The notes: generated by a model not told the origin, from the sequence alone. Shown: positions 1 to 6,558, counted from the first letter of the stretch. The stretch is 10,617 nt of DNA from Rhodothermia bacterium (GCA_018679295.1 JAHHLP010000445.1:1-10617); one strand, 5' to 3'. Translations and numbers: made by a program.

Positions 1-2
1 TC

Positions 3-266
3 TTCCACGTGACCAACCTCGAGCAGGATTGGGACGTCCCGCACGGGTTCGCGATCCTCGGAATGGCAACGGCAGAACTGCTGATCATGCCGGGCGAAAC
101 GCGGACACTCAAATGGTACCCCAAGGCTGAGGGTGTGTACCCGTTCTACTGCACCGACTTCTGTTCGGCGCTGCATCAGGAGATGCAGGGATACGTCCGG
201 GTATCGCCCGCCGGTTCGAGGACGCCGCTGGCGTACGGTACCGGAGAACTGAAGTCAGCTGGATAA
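3..266 (+). CDS. nosZ: Nitrous-oxide reductase NosZ, C-terminal CuA (cupredoxin) end, 5' truncated by window
   Basis: NosZ is the periplasmic multicopper enzyme that reduces N2O to N2. Only the last 87 codons are present; the frame is open at the left edge (codons begin at base 3). The visible part is the cupredoxin domain that carries the CuA electron-entry site. The ligand set is complete: the histidine of DVPHGF, then Cys (150-152), Cys (162-164), His (174-176) and Met (183-185) in the pattern CxxxCxxxHxxM, written CTDFCSALHQEM. The CTDFCSALHQEM wording is the style I associate with clade II (Sec-exported) NosZ; clade I enzymes usually have a Trp and a second His inside this loop. The N-terminal signal and the CuZ propeller lie outside the window, so the clade call is inference. 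The gene ends with TAA just before a strong hairpin and leads into the nos accessory genes. Confidence 0.93.
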   Translation, partial: FHVTNLEQDWDVPHGFAILGMATAELLIMPGETRTLKWYPKAEGVYPFYCTDFCSALHQEMQGYVRVSPAGSRTPLAYGTGELKSAG

Positions 267-282
267 CCAAGCTGCGTCACGA

Positions 283-310
283 AGGGCCGCACCAAAACCG
301 GTGCGGCCCT
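283..310 (+). promoter_or_regulatory. Perfect 11-bp inverted repeat (RNA hairpin) between nosZ and the nosB-nosL gene
   Basis: The arms AGGGCCGCACC (283-293) and GGTGCGGCCCT (300-310) are exact reverse complements around the 6-nt loop AAAACC. The stem is very GC-rich and starts 17 nt after the nosZ stop. There is no T-run after the right arm, so it is not a classic intrinsic terminator. It ends 6 nt before the ribosome-binding site (GGAGAG, 317-322) of the next gene. A likely role is to stabilise the 3' end of nosZ mRNA or cause partial termination, so that NosZ is made in excess of its assembly proteins. The structure is seen; the role is inferred. Confidence 0.75.
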
Positions 311-327
311 GGTCGTGGAGAGAAACT

Positions 328-1413
328 ATGACGACTCAATCGAGAATCGTACTTGCTGCCGCGTCACTCGCACTGATCCTGGTCTACATCTTTCCGATCT
401 GGAAGATATCGCTGGATGCCCCGCAGTATCCGGAAGGACTTGGACTGTACATCTGGATTGACGCGATAACGGGTGAGAACGAGCACGATCTCCAGAACAT
501 CAATGGGTTGAACCACTACATCGGAATGAAGACGATCGTCCCCGACTCCATTCCGGAGCTGAAGATCATGCCGTGGTTCATCGGTTTCATGATTGTATTC
601 GGCCTTGCTGGGGCGGCCTCGGGTAAGCGGTTCATGATGTGGAGCTGGATTGCCATCTTTATGGTCGGAGCTGTCGTGGGCCTGGTGGATTTCTACCTAT
701 GGGAATACGACTACGGCCACAACCTCGATGCTGAGACTGCGATCATCAAGATCCCGGGTATGAACTATCAGCCGCCGCTCATTGGCTCGAAAAAGCTGCT
801 GAACTTTACCGCCTCATCCTGGCCGGCCCTTGGCGGATGGATCACGTTCATATCGCTCGGTTCAGTACTCGTTGCGGCGGTTCGGAATCGGAGGAAGACC
901 GGGCCCGCAGCGACATCGGACAGCCCGAATCCGAAGATGGCCGCCGCTCTAGTGGCCGGACTGATCGGAACCAGTGTTGCCCTGTCTGGCTGTACGCCGG
1001 GTCCTTCACCGATACGATACGGTGAGGATCAGTGCGACTTCTGTCGAATGACGATTCTCGACGAACGCTACGGCGCCGAACTGGTTGGTGCGAAAGGGAA
1101 GGTATACCGTTTCGATTCGATCGAATGTCTTGCAAGTCATGTCGGGACGCCGGAGTTTGATCAGCAGCACGTACACTCTCTATGGGTTGCGGATTTTGCC
1201 AGCCCTGGCTCGCTCGTCGAGATTAAGGATGCGACAATCCTCCACAGCGACAATATTGCCAGTCCTATGGGCATGAATCTCGCTGCCTTCGGTCCAATCA
1301 TGGATAACGAAAAGGCCATCAATGCTTTCGGAGGAAAAACCATGGGATGGGAGGAGGTGGTCCGCCTCGTCTCGTCGCACGGCGGGATGCATCCGGCATC
1401 AATGACCCGATAG
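328..1413 (+). CDS. nosL: Fusion of NosB-like four-helix membrane domain with NosL copper-binding lipoprotein domain
   Basis: This 361-aa protein has two parts. Residues 1 to about 190 form a membrane domain with helices near 7-24, 81-99, 102-124 and 165-187, and a conserved-looking extracytoplasmic stretch between helices 1 and 2 (PQYPEGL, GLNHYIGMK). It resembles the NosB-type membrane protein found after nosZ in clade II clusters (inference). After a basic linker (RNRRK), residues 204-222 form a hydrophobic segment ending in a lipobox-like LSGC. A full NosL domain follows, with the Cu(I)-binding motif CDFCRM (C236, C239, M241) and YRFDSIECL. NosL delivers copper to NosZ. I chose ATG 328 because GGAGAG (317-322) sits 5 nt upstream; the in-frame GTG at 301 lies inside the hairpin. 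An in-frame ATG at 937 could start a separate NosL, but no good ribosome-binding site precedes it. Separate genes are the usual arrangement, so the fusion is notable. Confidence 0.85.
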   Translation: MTTQSRIVLAAASLALILVYIFPIWKISLDAPQYPEGLGLYIWIDAITGENEHDLQNINGLNHYIGMKTIVPDSIPELKIMPWFIGFMIVFGLAGAASGKRFMMWSWIAIFMVGAVVGLVDFYLWEYDYGHNLDAETAIIKIPGMNYQPPLIGSKKLLNFTASSWPALGGWITFISLGSVLVAAVRNRRKTGPAATSDSPNPKMAAALVAGLIGTSVALSGCTPGPSPIRYGEDQCDFCRMTILDERYGAELVGAKGKVYRFDSIECLASHVGTPEFDQQHVHSLWVADFASPGSLVEIKDATILHSDNIASPMGMNLAAFGPIMDNEKAINAFGGKTMGWEEVVRLVSSHGGMHPASMTR

Positions 1414-1454
1414 TCCAGACCAAACGTCCGGCTACACGCTTTCAGTCCACCACC

Positions 1455-2729
1455 ATGAAGACGCGAATCTTTCTCGCGATCGCGGGAATAATCTTGACGG
1501 CCGCGCCGAGCGCGTTTCAGGTCACCGCCCGCACCATCGTGGTCGGCCCGGAGGGCGATGTCCGGTCGATACAGGAGGCTGTCGCTCTCGCGCAAGACGG
1601 GGACTCCATCCTGGTTTCTGCAGGTGTTTACCACGAACCCACAATCGAGATTGATCGATCGCTCGTGCTCCACGGACAGCCGGGTGCCATCCTGGATGGG
1701 GATACGGAGCGCGGCCTTCTTCTCGTGACCGCTCCGGACGTGTCCATCACCGGCTTTGTCTTCAGGAACGTGGGCGTGAGTTTCGTGGAGGATCGTGCGG
1801 CCATTAAGGTCGATGCGGGCCATAATTGCTACATCTCGGACAACCGTTTTGAAGACACTTTCTTCGCTGTATATCTCGCGAAAACGTCCGGTTGCACCGT
1901 GGCGCGAAATACGATCATCGGTCGCGCAGAGCGGCAGACCGCCGCCGGCAACGGCATCCACGCATGGTACTCACGCGACCTAAAGATCCTCGACAATGTG
2001 ATTCGACACCAACGTGATGGCATCTACCTCGAGTTCGTCGAGGATGCCACGATCGAGCGCAACGAATCGGTCGACAACCTGCGGTACGGATTACATTTCA
2101 TGTTCTCTGATCGATGCCGGTATGTCGACAACCTCTTCCAATACAACGATGCTGGTGTGGCCGTCATGTACACGGAGCGCGTCGAAATGATCGGCAACCG
2201 CTTTGAGCACAACTGGGGTAGTGCCTCTTACGGCCTCCTTCTGAAGGACATCGATGATAGCCGTATTGTTGGTAATGTCTTTCTGGACAACACGATCGGG
2301 ATAATGGCCGAGGGCGCGAACCGGATGGAAGTAGCCGACAACGACTTCGAGGCTAACGGGTGGGCCGTCAAGATCATGGCCAACGCCATAGACAACATTT
2401 TTTCCCGTAACAACTTCGTCGGTAACACGTTCGACGTCTCCACAAACAGCAGCCGTGCGTATTCCAGTTTTGAAGGCAATTTCTGGGATCGCTATCAGGG
2501 CTATGACCTCGATCGGGACGGAGTTGGAGACGTGCCTTTTCGACCGGTCCGGTTCTTTTCCCTCGTGGTCGAAAGAGAGGAGCCGGCGTTGATTCTCCTT
2601 CGCAGTTTTCTTGTCGACCTTCTCGACACGCTTGAGCGGGTACTGCCCGTCCTTACTCCCGAGAGTCTCGTCGATCAGCAACCACGTATGCGGCGAGTCG
2701 AACGAACAACGCCGAGGCATCAGAGCTGA
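1455..2729 (+). CDS. nosD: NosD, periplasmic beta-helix protein of N2O reductase maturation
   Basis: NosD works in the periplasm with the NosFY ABC transporter to build the copper-sulfur centre of NosZ. The 424-aa product starts with a Sec signal peptide (MKTRIFLAIAGIILTAAPSA, residues 1-20). A right-handed beta-helix region follows from about residue 30 to 345, made of repeated short turns rich in Asn and Gly (CASH/PbH1 type), for example DNRFEDTFFAVYL, GNGIHAWYS and GLHFMFSD. The NosD signature near the end, an NFWDRYxGYDLDRDGVGD-type segment (residues 342-359), is clear. A hydrophobic tail (about 378-405, ERVLPVLTPE) also looks like NosD relatives. An in-frame ATG at 1347 would extend the protein back over nosL, but that extension has no signal-like character, so ATG 1455 is preferred even though its ribosome-binding site is weak. 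The gene is 41 bp after nosL and 5 bp before nosF. Confidence 0.94.
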   Translation: MKTRIFLAIAGIILTAAPSAFQVTARTIVVGPEGDVRSIQEAVALAQDGDSILVSAGVYHEPTIEIDRSLVLHGQPGAILDGDTERGLLLVTAPDVSITGFVFRNVGVSFVEDRAAIKVDAGHNCYISDNRFEDTFFAVYLAKTSGCTVARNTIIGRAERQTAAGNGIHAWYSRDLKILDNVIRHQRDGIYLEFVEDATIERNESVDNLRYGLHFMFSDRCRYVDNLFQYNDAGVAVMYTERVEMIGNRFEHNWGSASYGLLLKDIDDSRIVGNVFLDNTIGIMAEGANRMEVADNDFEANGWAVKIMANAIDNIFSRNNFVGNTFDVSTNSSRAYSSFEGNFWDRYQGYDLDRDGVGDVPFRPVRFFSLVVEREEPALILLRSFLVDLLDTLERVLPVLTPESLVDQQPRMRRVERTTPRHQS

Positions 2730-2734
2730 GTGGT

Positions 2735-3445
2735 ATGATCTCGGTCAGAAATCTCGAAAAATCGTACGGCCGGCTGAAGGTACTTCGCGATCTGAGCCTG
2801 GATGTTACTAAAGGGCGCGTCACCGCGGTGCTGGGCCCGAATGCTGCCGGAAAGACCACTCTCATCAAGTGCATACTGGGTCTTGCTACACCCGACTCCG
2901 GAGCGATTTCGGTCGGAGGCGTAAACGTCGCCGTTGATTACCGGTACAGAGAATCGATCGGCTACATGCCGCAGAAGGCTACGTTTCCGGAGAATCTCAC
3001 TGCCCGTGAGGTAATTCGTTTCTTACAGGACTTGCGCAGCGCCGGGCACGATTACGACACAACTCTTTTGCGCGACTTCGAGATAGAGTCCGACCTCAAC
3101 AAGCCGCTTCGGAGTCTGTCGGGTGGTACACGGCAGAAGATCAGCGCGTCAATCGCGTTCCTCTTCAATCCGCGGCTGTTGATTCTGGATGAGCCTACGG
3201 CTGGGCTGGATCCGCGATCGAGCAGCAAGTTTAAGGACCGGATCCTGCAATTCAGATCCGACGGCGGCACGGTCATACTGACCTCACATATCATGAGTGA
3301 AGTCGACGAATTGGCCGATCAGGTTGTATACCTGAACGCGGGTCGCGTTGCCTTCGAAGGGAAGCCCCGCGAGATGCGCGAGCGAACCGGTACCGATCGG
3401 CTCGAACGGGCCATTGCGCGCTTGATGGAGGAGGTCGTCAAATGA
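2735..3445 (+). CDS. nosF: NosF, ABC-transporter ATPase of the NosDFY complex
   Basis: NosF is the cytoplasmic ATPase that drives the NosY permease and NosD in supplying sulfur or shaping copper delivery for NosZ maturation. The 236-aa protein has all nucleotide-binding elements in order: Walker A GPNAAGKT (residues 34-41), Q-loop MPQ (Q80), signature LSGGTRQK (128-135), Walker B LLILDEP (148-154) with the D-loop AGLDP, and the switch histidine in ILTSH (H185). The Walker A has Ala where most ABC ATPases have Gly (GPNGAGKT); the core GxxxxGKT is intact, so activity is expected. Length is normal for a single ABC domain. It starts 5 bp after nosD and its stop overlaps the nosY start by 4 bp (ATGA), so the two are translationally coupled. 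Confidence 0.95.
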   Translation: MISVRNLEKSYGRLKVLRDLSLDVTKGRVTAVLGPNAAGKTTLIKCILGLATPDSGAISVGGVNVAVDYRYRESIGYMPQKATFPENLTAREVIRFLQDLRSAGHDYDTTLLRDFEIESDLNKPLRSLSGGTRQKISASIAFLFNPRLLILDEPTAGLDPRSSSKFKDRILQFRSDGGTVILTSHIMSEVDELADQVVYLNAGRVAFEGKPREMRERTGTDRLERAIARLMEEVVK

Positions 3446-4233
3446 AAGTCACCCGGCACATCCTCGCGTACGAGGTCAAAGACCTTTTTCGCAGTACGTG
3501 GCTGATCGTGTACGCAGCGTTCTATGCGCTCCTAACGGCCGGCCTGTTGTACTACGGCGGCGGTGGACGCGCCGCGGTGCTGAGTCTGATCAATGTGATC
3601 CTGACGTTGATTCCCCTGGTGGGGCTACTCTACGGTACCATGTATCTCTATGCTTCGCGGGATTTCATCGAGTTGTTGTTGTCGCAGCCTGTAAGTCGGC
3701 GCGCGCTCTTTCGAGGGATGTACGCAGGGTTGGCGCTGCCGCTATCGGCGGCATTCGCGGTGGGAGTCCTGGTCCCTGTCGCGATGTTCTGGTCGACGAT
3801 TGAAGACGCGGGCTCGTTACTGATGACCATTATTTCGGCAGGTGTGGCTCTCACTCTCGTTTTTGTTGCGGTTGCGTTCGTGATAGCAAATGTGGTCGAG
3901 GATCGGGTGCGGGGAATGAGTATTGCCATCTTCGTTTGGCTGGGTGCAACAGTTCTTTATGACGGCCTCATCCTGTACGTGGTGAATGTATTCTCCGAGT
4001 ATCCTCTCGAGATCCCCGTGCTGGTGCTTGCACTGCTGAATCCTGTCGATCTCGCTCGGATTATTCTGCTCCTGAACTTCGACATTTCAGCGCTCATGGG
4101 GTACACGGGTGCGGTCTTTGAGCGGTTCTTCGGTACGTGGCTCGGCATCGGGCTTTCGTCGCTGGCGTTGCTTGTCTGGTTGGGAGTGCCCCTGGTTCTC
4201 GGCCTTCGCAGATTTCGCGTCAAGGACTTCTGA
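3442..4233 (+). CDS. nosY: NosY, ABC-2 type membrane permease of the NosDFY complex
   Basis: NosY is the inner-membrane subunit that pairs with NosF and docks periplasmic NosD during NosZ copper-site assembly. The 263-aa protein has an amphipathic N-terminus (HILAYEVKDLFRS) followed by about six membrane helices near residues 20-38, 46-68, 98-117, 128-150, 160-182 and 236-254. The cytoplasmic segment SRDFIELLLSQPVSRR (72-87) between helices 2 and 3 is typical of this permease family and probably forms the coupling contact with the ATPase. The protein ends in a short basic tail (LRRFRVKDF). The start ATG overlaps the nosF stop. It is the last nos gene here: no nosR, nosG/H or nos cytochrome gene follows, so any such genes must lie upstream of the window. 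Confidence 0.93.
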   Translation: MKVTRHILAYEVKDLFRSTWLIVYAAFYALLTAGLLYYGGGGRAAVLSLINVILTLIPLVGLLYGTMYLYASRDFIELLLSQPVSRRALFRGMYAGLALPLSAAFAVGVLVPVAMFWSTIEDAGSLLMTIISAGVALTLVFVAVAFVIANVVEDRVRGMSIAIFVWLGATVLYDGLILYVVNVFSEYPLEIPVLVLALLNPVDLARIILLLNFDISALMGYTGAVFERFFGTWLGIGLSSLALLVWLGVPLVLGLRRFRVKDF

Positions 4234-4239
4234 TCTGAG

Positions 4240-4271
4240 ACAGGATCGATGAGGTCTTGCGGGCCTCCTGT
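4240..4271 (+). terminator. Imperfect inverted repeat just after nosY, possible end of nos transcript
   Basis: The arms ACAGGA (4240-4245) and TCCTGT (4266-4271) are complementary and start 6 nt after the nosY stop. Within them, GGTC (4253-4256) can pair with GGCC (4262-4265) using one G-U pair; alternatively GAGGTC (4251-4256) pairs with GGCCTC (4262-4267). No T-run follows, so a factor-independent terminator is doubtful. It may mark the transcript end or protect the mRNA. Confidence 0.3.
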
Positions 4272-4416
4272 GGGATCGCGACAGCACTCCAAGGGAAGGC
4301 CTTTCTCACACTGACCGCCGCACATCGCCCCTACGTGGAAGGTAGGTGATATCCCTGCGGACCCCGTTTGCATCCCCTTACCTGAACTAAGGACTCATTC
4401 CCGTCACAAGGGCCGA

Positions 4417-4444
4417 TTCCTTCGAGATACCTTCACGTTAGAAT
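4417..4444 (+). promoter_or_regulatory. Weak sigma-70-like promoter candidate upstream of usp1
   Basis: TAGAAT (4439-4444) differs from the TATAAT consensus at one position. TTCCTT (4417-4422) lies 16 bp upstream as a poor -35. If used, transcription would start near 4451 and the tandem repeat would form the mRNA leader. Bacteroidota-type hosts often use a different promoter consensus, so this is tentative. Confidence 0.2.
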
Positions 4445-4500
4445 CGCTCCCGTCAACCAGTCAACCAACAGACGCTCCCGTCAAGACATCAACCAATAGA
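4445..4500 (+). repeat. Two-copy 28-bp tandem direct repeat in the usp1 leader
   Basis: Copy 1 (4445-4472) and copy 2 (4473-4500) abut exactly. They share CGCTCCCGTCAA at the start and TCAACCAAyAGA at the end, with mismatches at only five positions (four in the middle). The next two bases, CG, begin a third copy that is not continued. Inside copy 1, GTCAACCA is itself repeated head-to-tail (4452-4459 and 4460-4467). The repeat ends 5 bases before the ribosome-binding site, so it lies in the leader of usp1 mRNA or in its control region. It could arise by replication slippage or provide two sites for a regulator. Confidence 0.8.
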
Positions 4501-4505
4501 CGACA

Positions 4506-4512
4506 AAGGAGG
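4506..4512 (+). promoter_or_regulatory. Strong ribosome-binding site of usp1
   Basis: AAGGAGG lies 5 nt before ATG 4518, a near-ideal match and spacing. It fixes the usp1 start and predicts high translation, in contrast with usp2, which has no visible site. Confidence 0.85.
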
Positions 4513-4517
4513 ACAAA

Positions 4518-5483
4518 ATGGAACCGCATCCCGTTAGAACGCCGAATCCGGCACAGGCGGCCCGGGTGCTGGTAGCAGTGGACTTTTCCCCCGACTCGCA
4601 GCGCGCACTTGAGGCTGGGATAGAGTTCATTGGTCCGCGTGCCGTTGAGCTCCATCTCGTCCACGTGCACGTGCCGTTTGAAGAGGGTGATTTGACCCGA
4701 ACGGAGAAGGATTCGCTGCAGACGGAGATGGAGCACATGTACCAGAAGGCTGCTTCTGCTCACCTCGTTGCGGATGACACGGTCGTGGCCTATTCAGTCG
4801 AAAGAGACATTGCGCCTGCGGCAGCGATACTGCGGTACGCAGCGACCCATGACATTGACCTGCTGGTTGCCGGCACACATGGACGGCGAGGTTTCAGGCG
4901 GCTGATTCTTGGGAGCGTTGCAGAGGAGATTGTTCGGCTGTCGCCGACAGCCGTTCTGACTATTGGAGGTAGTACGGACTATCGGCTCGGCCTGGAGACC
5001 AAGTCCATTCTCGTCCCAATTGACTTCTCGGAAGAGTCCAGCAAGACGCTTGCAGCAGCGCGAGTGATGGCCGAGGCCTATGGTGCGGATTTGGACATCC
5101 TCCATGTTGTCGAGGAAGCGGTCCATCCGGCATTTTATAACACAGGTGTCTTCTCAGTGTACGACCTCCGCCCGGACCTTGATCGTAAGGCTCTGGAAGA
5201 ACTTGAGAAGCTCTACAACTCTGTGGACGGGCCTGAAGTGCCCGTGACTTTTGCCTTGCGGCAGGGACACGCGGCCAAGGAGATCGTCAGCTATGCAAAG
5301 GTGCAAGAGTCGGATATGATCGTCATGTCGACACACGGCTTGACCGGCCTCACGCACGTCCTGATAGGATCCGTGGCAGAGACCGTTGTCCGAACGGCGC
5401 CTTGCCCGGTGATGATACTGCCCCGCGAGGAGGCTGTGCCGGCCCACAATGAAGGTTCAAAGCAAGAAGAAGTTGCTGCATGA
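4518..5483 (+). CDS. Tandem-domain universal stress protein (first of three)
   Basis: This 321-aa cytoplasmic protein has two Usp (alpha/beta, Rossmann-like) domains. Domain 1 spans about 16-150. It begins RVLVAVDFSPDS and carries a complete ATP-binding motif, G-2x-G-9x-GS, as GTHGRRGFRRLILGS (119-133). Domain 2 spans about 163-302. It begins SILVPIDFSEES and carries STHGLTGLTHVLIGS (271-285), which has Ser for the first Gly but is otherwise intact; this is a common variant in ATP-binding Usps. The C-terminal 18 residues are a charged tail (EEAVPAHNEGSKQEEVAA). Usp proteins respond to starvation, low oxygen and redox stress; partners cannot be read from sequence. The start is set by a strong ribosome-binding site. 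The stop is TGA followed by C, and the next Usp continues in the same frame. Confidence 0.92.
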   Translation: MEPHPVRTPNPAQAARVLVAVDFSPDSQRALEAGIEFIGPRAVELHLVHVHVPFEEGDLTRTEKDSLQTEMEHMYQKAASAHLVADDTVVAYSVERDIAPAAAILRYAATHDIDLLVAGTHGRRGFRRLILGSVAEEIVRLSPTAVLTIGGSTDYRLGLETKSILVPIDFSEESSKTLAAARVMAEAYGADLDILHVVEEAVHPAFYNTGVFSVYDLRPDLDRKALEELEKLYNSVDGPEVPVTFALRQGHAAKEIVSYAKVQESDMIVMSTHGLTGLTHVLIGSVAETVVRTAPCPVMILPREEAVPAHNEGSKQEEVAA

Positions 5484-5498
5484 CTTCATCACATCCGA

Positions 5499-6392
5499 TT
5501 GTCGCTAACCGTGCGCTTGCCCAATCTTGACTTCAGGAAGATGCTGGTTGCCACGGACTCGTCAGCCGGGGCCGAGGCAGCGTTTCATCTTGCCCGATAC
5601 GTGAGCTCCAAGAGCAGCGGTTTCCTGTACATCATGCATGTTGCACGGAGCAGCGAAGCCGCAGCCGACTTTGAGGCGGAAGTCACTTCACGGTACGGGA
5701 CGCTGCCCGAGGATTCGGCCGCCCTCGTGACTCGTGTGGGACAACGTCCTGCAGAAGCGATCCTGCGATTCGCACGGGAAGAGGAAGTCGAGCTCATCCT
5801 GATGGGTAAGCATGGTTCCCGGACAACCGACAGGTTGTTGACGTACCTGGGTGCGTATGGACAGGCACTTGGGTCTACGTGCGAGTACGTCGTTCGAACC
5901 GCCGAATGCCCTGTCCTTCTTACCAGTCCTCGCTTCGTTCACGGTTCGGTCGACGTAAGGCGTATTCTCGTTGCCATAGACTTCTCGCACTTTACTCCGG
6001 CTGCCATCCGACTCGGTCGTGAGCTTGCTGACATGTTCGATGCCGAGGTCGAGTATCTATACGTTCGCGAAGGTGCCGGTGAAGTGGATGCAGGTGACGC
6101 GCCACCTACGAACAACGGCTTGCCACCCGGACGCTTCTCAATTGAACGCGGGGCCGCCGATCGCGTGATACTGGACCACATCCGCCAACGCGGAATTGAT
6201 CTTCTGGCGATACACTCGCATGGCGCCACCGGGGACCGTCGGGCACGAATCGGGCACGTCGCGGAGAAACTTGTGCAGGCCGCCCCGTGCTCTATCCTCA
6301 CCGTGAAGTCGTTCGGCAGGTCGCCTGTACGTCCCGATAAGACCGACAGGGATATCGTCGCACGCCTGAGGGTCCGAGCGGGTATCGGATAA
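5499..6392 (+). CDS. Tandem-domain universal stress protein (second), start uncertain
   Basis: The protein has two Usp domains: domain 1 from about 13 to 143 (KMLVATDSS) and domain 2 from about 154 to 271 (RRILVAIDFSHF). Both ATP motifs are unusual. Domain 1 has GKHG (103-106) but the next GS comes 18 residues later instead of 9 (GAYGQALGS), an apparent insertion in the phosphate loop. Domain 2 has HSHG-9x-GH (239-253), lacking the final Ser/Thr and the first Gly. Weak or altered nucleotide binding is inferred. TTG 5499 gives 297 aa; GTG 5511 and ATG 5541 are other options, and none has a well-spaced ribosome-binding site. The frame is the same as usp1, separated by one TGA at 5481-5483. An ATGA overlap (ATG 5480) is out of frame and stops after 16 codons; one extra base in 5480-5540 would explain this. 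The C-terminal tail is basic. Confidence 0.85.
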   Translation: MSLTVRLPNLDFRKMLVATDSSAGAEAAFHLARYVSSKSSGFLYIMHVARSSEAAADFEAEVTSRYGTLPEDSAALVTRVGQRPAEAILRFAREEEVELILMGKHGSRTTDRLLTYLGAYGQALGSTCEYVVRTAECPVLLTSPRFVHGSVDVRRILVAIDFSHFTPAAIRLGRELADMFDAEVEYLYVREGAGEVDAGDAPPTNNGLPPGRFSIERGAADRVILDHIRQRGIDLLAIHSHGATGDRRARIGHVAEKLVQAAPCSILTVKSFGRSPVRPDKTDRDIVARLRVRAGIG

Positions 6393-6409
6393 CGGGCAGT
6401 TCGACCGAT

Positions 6410-6427
6410 CCCCGGGTGACGGGGTTT
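6410..6427 (+). terminator. Short GC hairpin after usp2, weak terminator candidate
   Basis: CCCCG (6410-6414) pairs with CGGGG (6420-6424) across the loop GGTGA and is followed by TTTC. The stem is only 5 bp and the T-run only three, so it would terminate poorly; it may lower read-through into tonB. A second inverted repeat, CACCCT (6450-6455) with AGGGTG (6467-6472), lies further along the same 166-bp gap. No convincing promoter was recognised there. Confidence 0.25.
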
Positions 6428-6558
6428 CATCTACAGCCGAGCCGGTAGCCACCCTGCCGCATAAGTAGGGTGTGCCTCTTTGAAGCACCTTGAGGGCGTC
6501 GCTAAACTCCTGATCCACACGGGAAAGGTCCGGCCATACGGCTGTGGGAGATATAACA

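Larger units (their letters stand above)
4234..4517 (+). other. Non-coding gap between nosY and the first Usp gene
   Basis: This 284-bp stretch holds no convincing gene. The longest + strand candidate with an ATG (4249) is only about 21 codons, without a ribosome-binding site. From left to right it contains the inverted repeat after nosY, a small CCTAC/GTAGG hairpin around 4331-4348, a weak promoter-like pair (4417-4444), the tandem repeat (4445-4500) and the usp1 ribosome-binding site. I searched by eye for an FNR-type TTGAT-N4-ATCAA palindrome and found none. The gap makes it likely that the stress genes have their own promoter. Confidence 0.6.

Noticed and set aside
301..327. GTG 301 as start of the NosB-NosL gene
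   Set aside because: It lies inside the right arm of the hairpin, has no ribosome-binding site, and adds nine residues of no membrane-protein character; ATG 328 has GGAGAG at good spacing.
1347..1454. Upstream ATG 1347 as start of nosD
   Set aside because: It would overlap nosL and place 36 Arg/Gly-rich residues before a typical Sec signal peptide that begins at ATG 1455.
1161..1961. A 266-codon open frame on the minus strand across nosL and nosD
   Set aside because: It is antisense to two clear genes, shows no recognisable domain and is low-complexity in charged residues; long antisense frames are expected in GC-rich coding DNA.
2091..2720. A 209-codon minus-strand frame inside nosD
   Set aside because: It is a mirror of the nosD coding frame, with no ribosome-binding site or family features.
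4249..4314. Small open frame of about 21 codons after nosY
   Set aside because: No ribosome-binding site, no hydrophobic or other pattern, and it overlaps the inverted repeat.
6552..6557. TATAAC just before tonB as a -10 element
   Set aside because: It lies between the ribosome-binding site and the start codon, so transcription would begin inside the coding region; no matching -35 is present.
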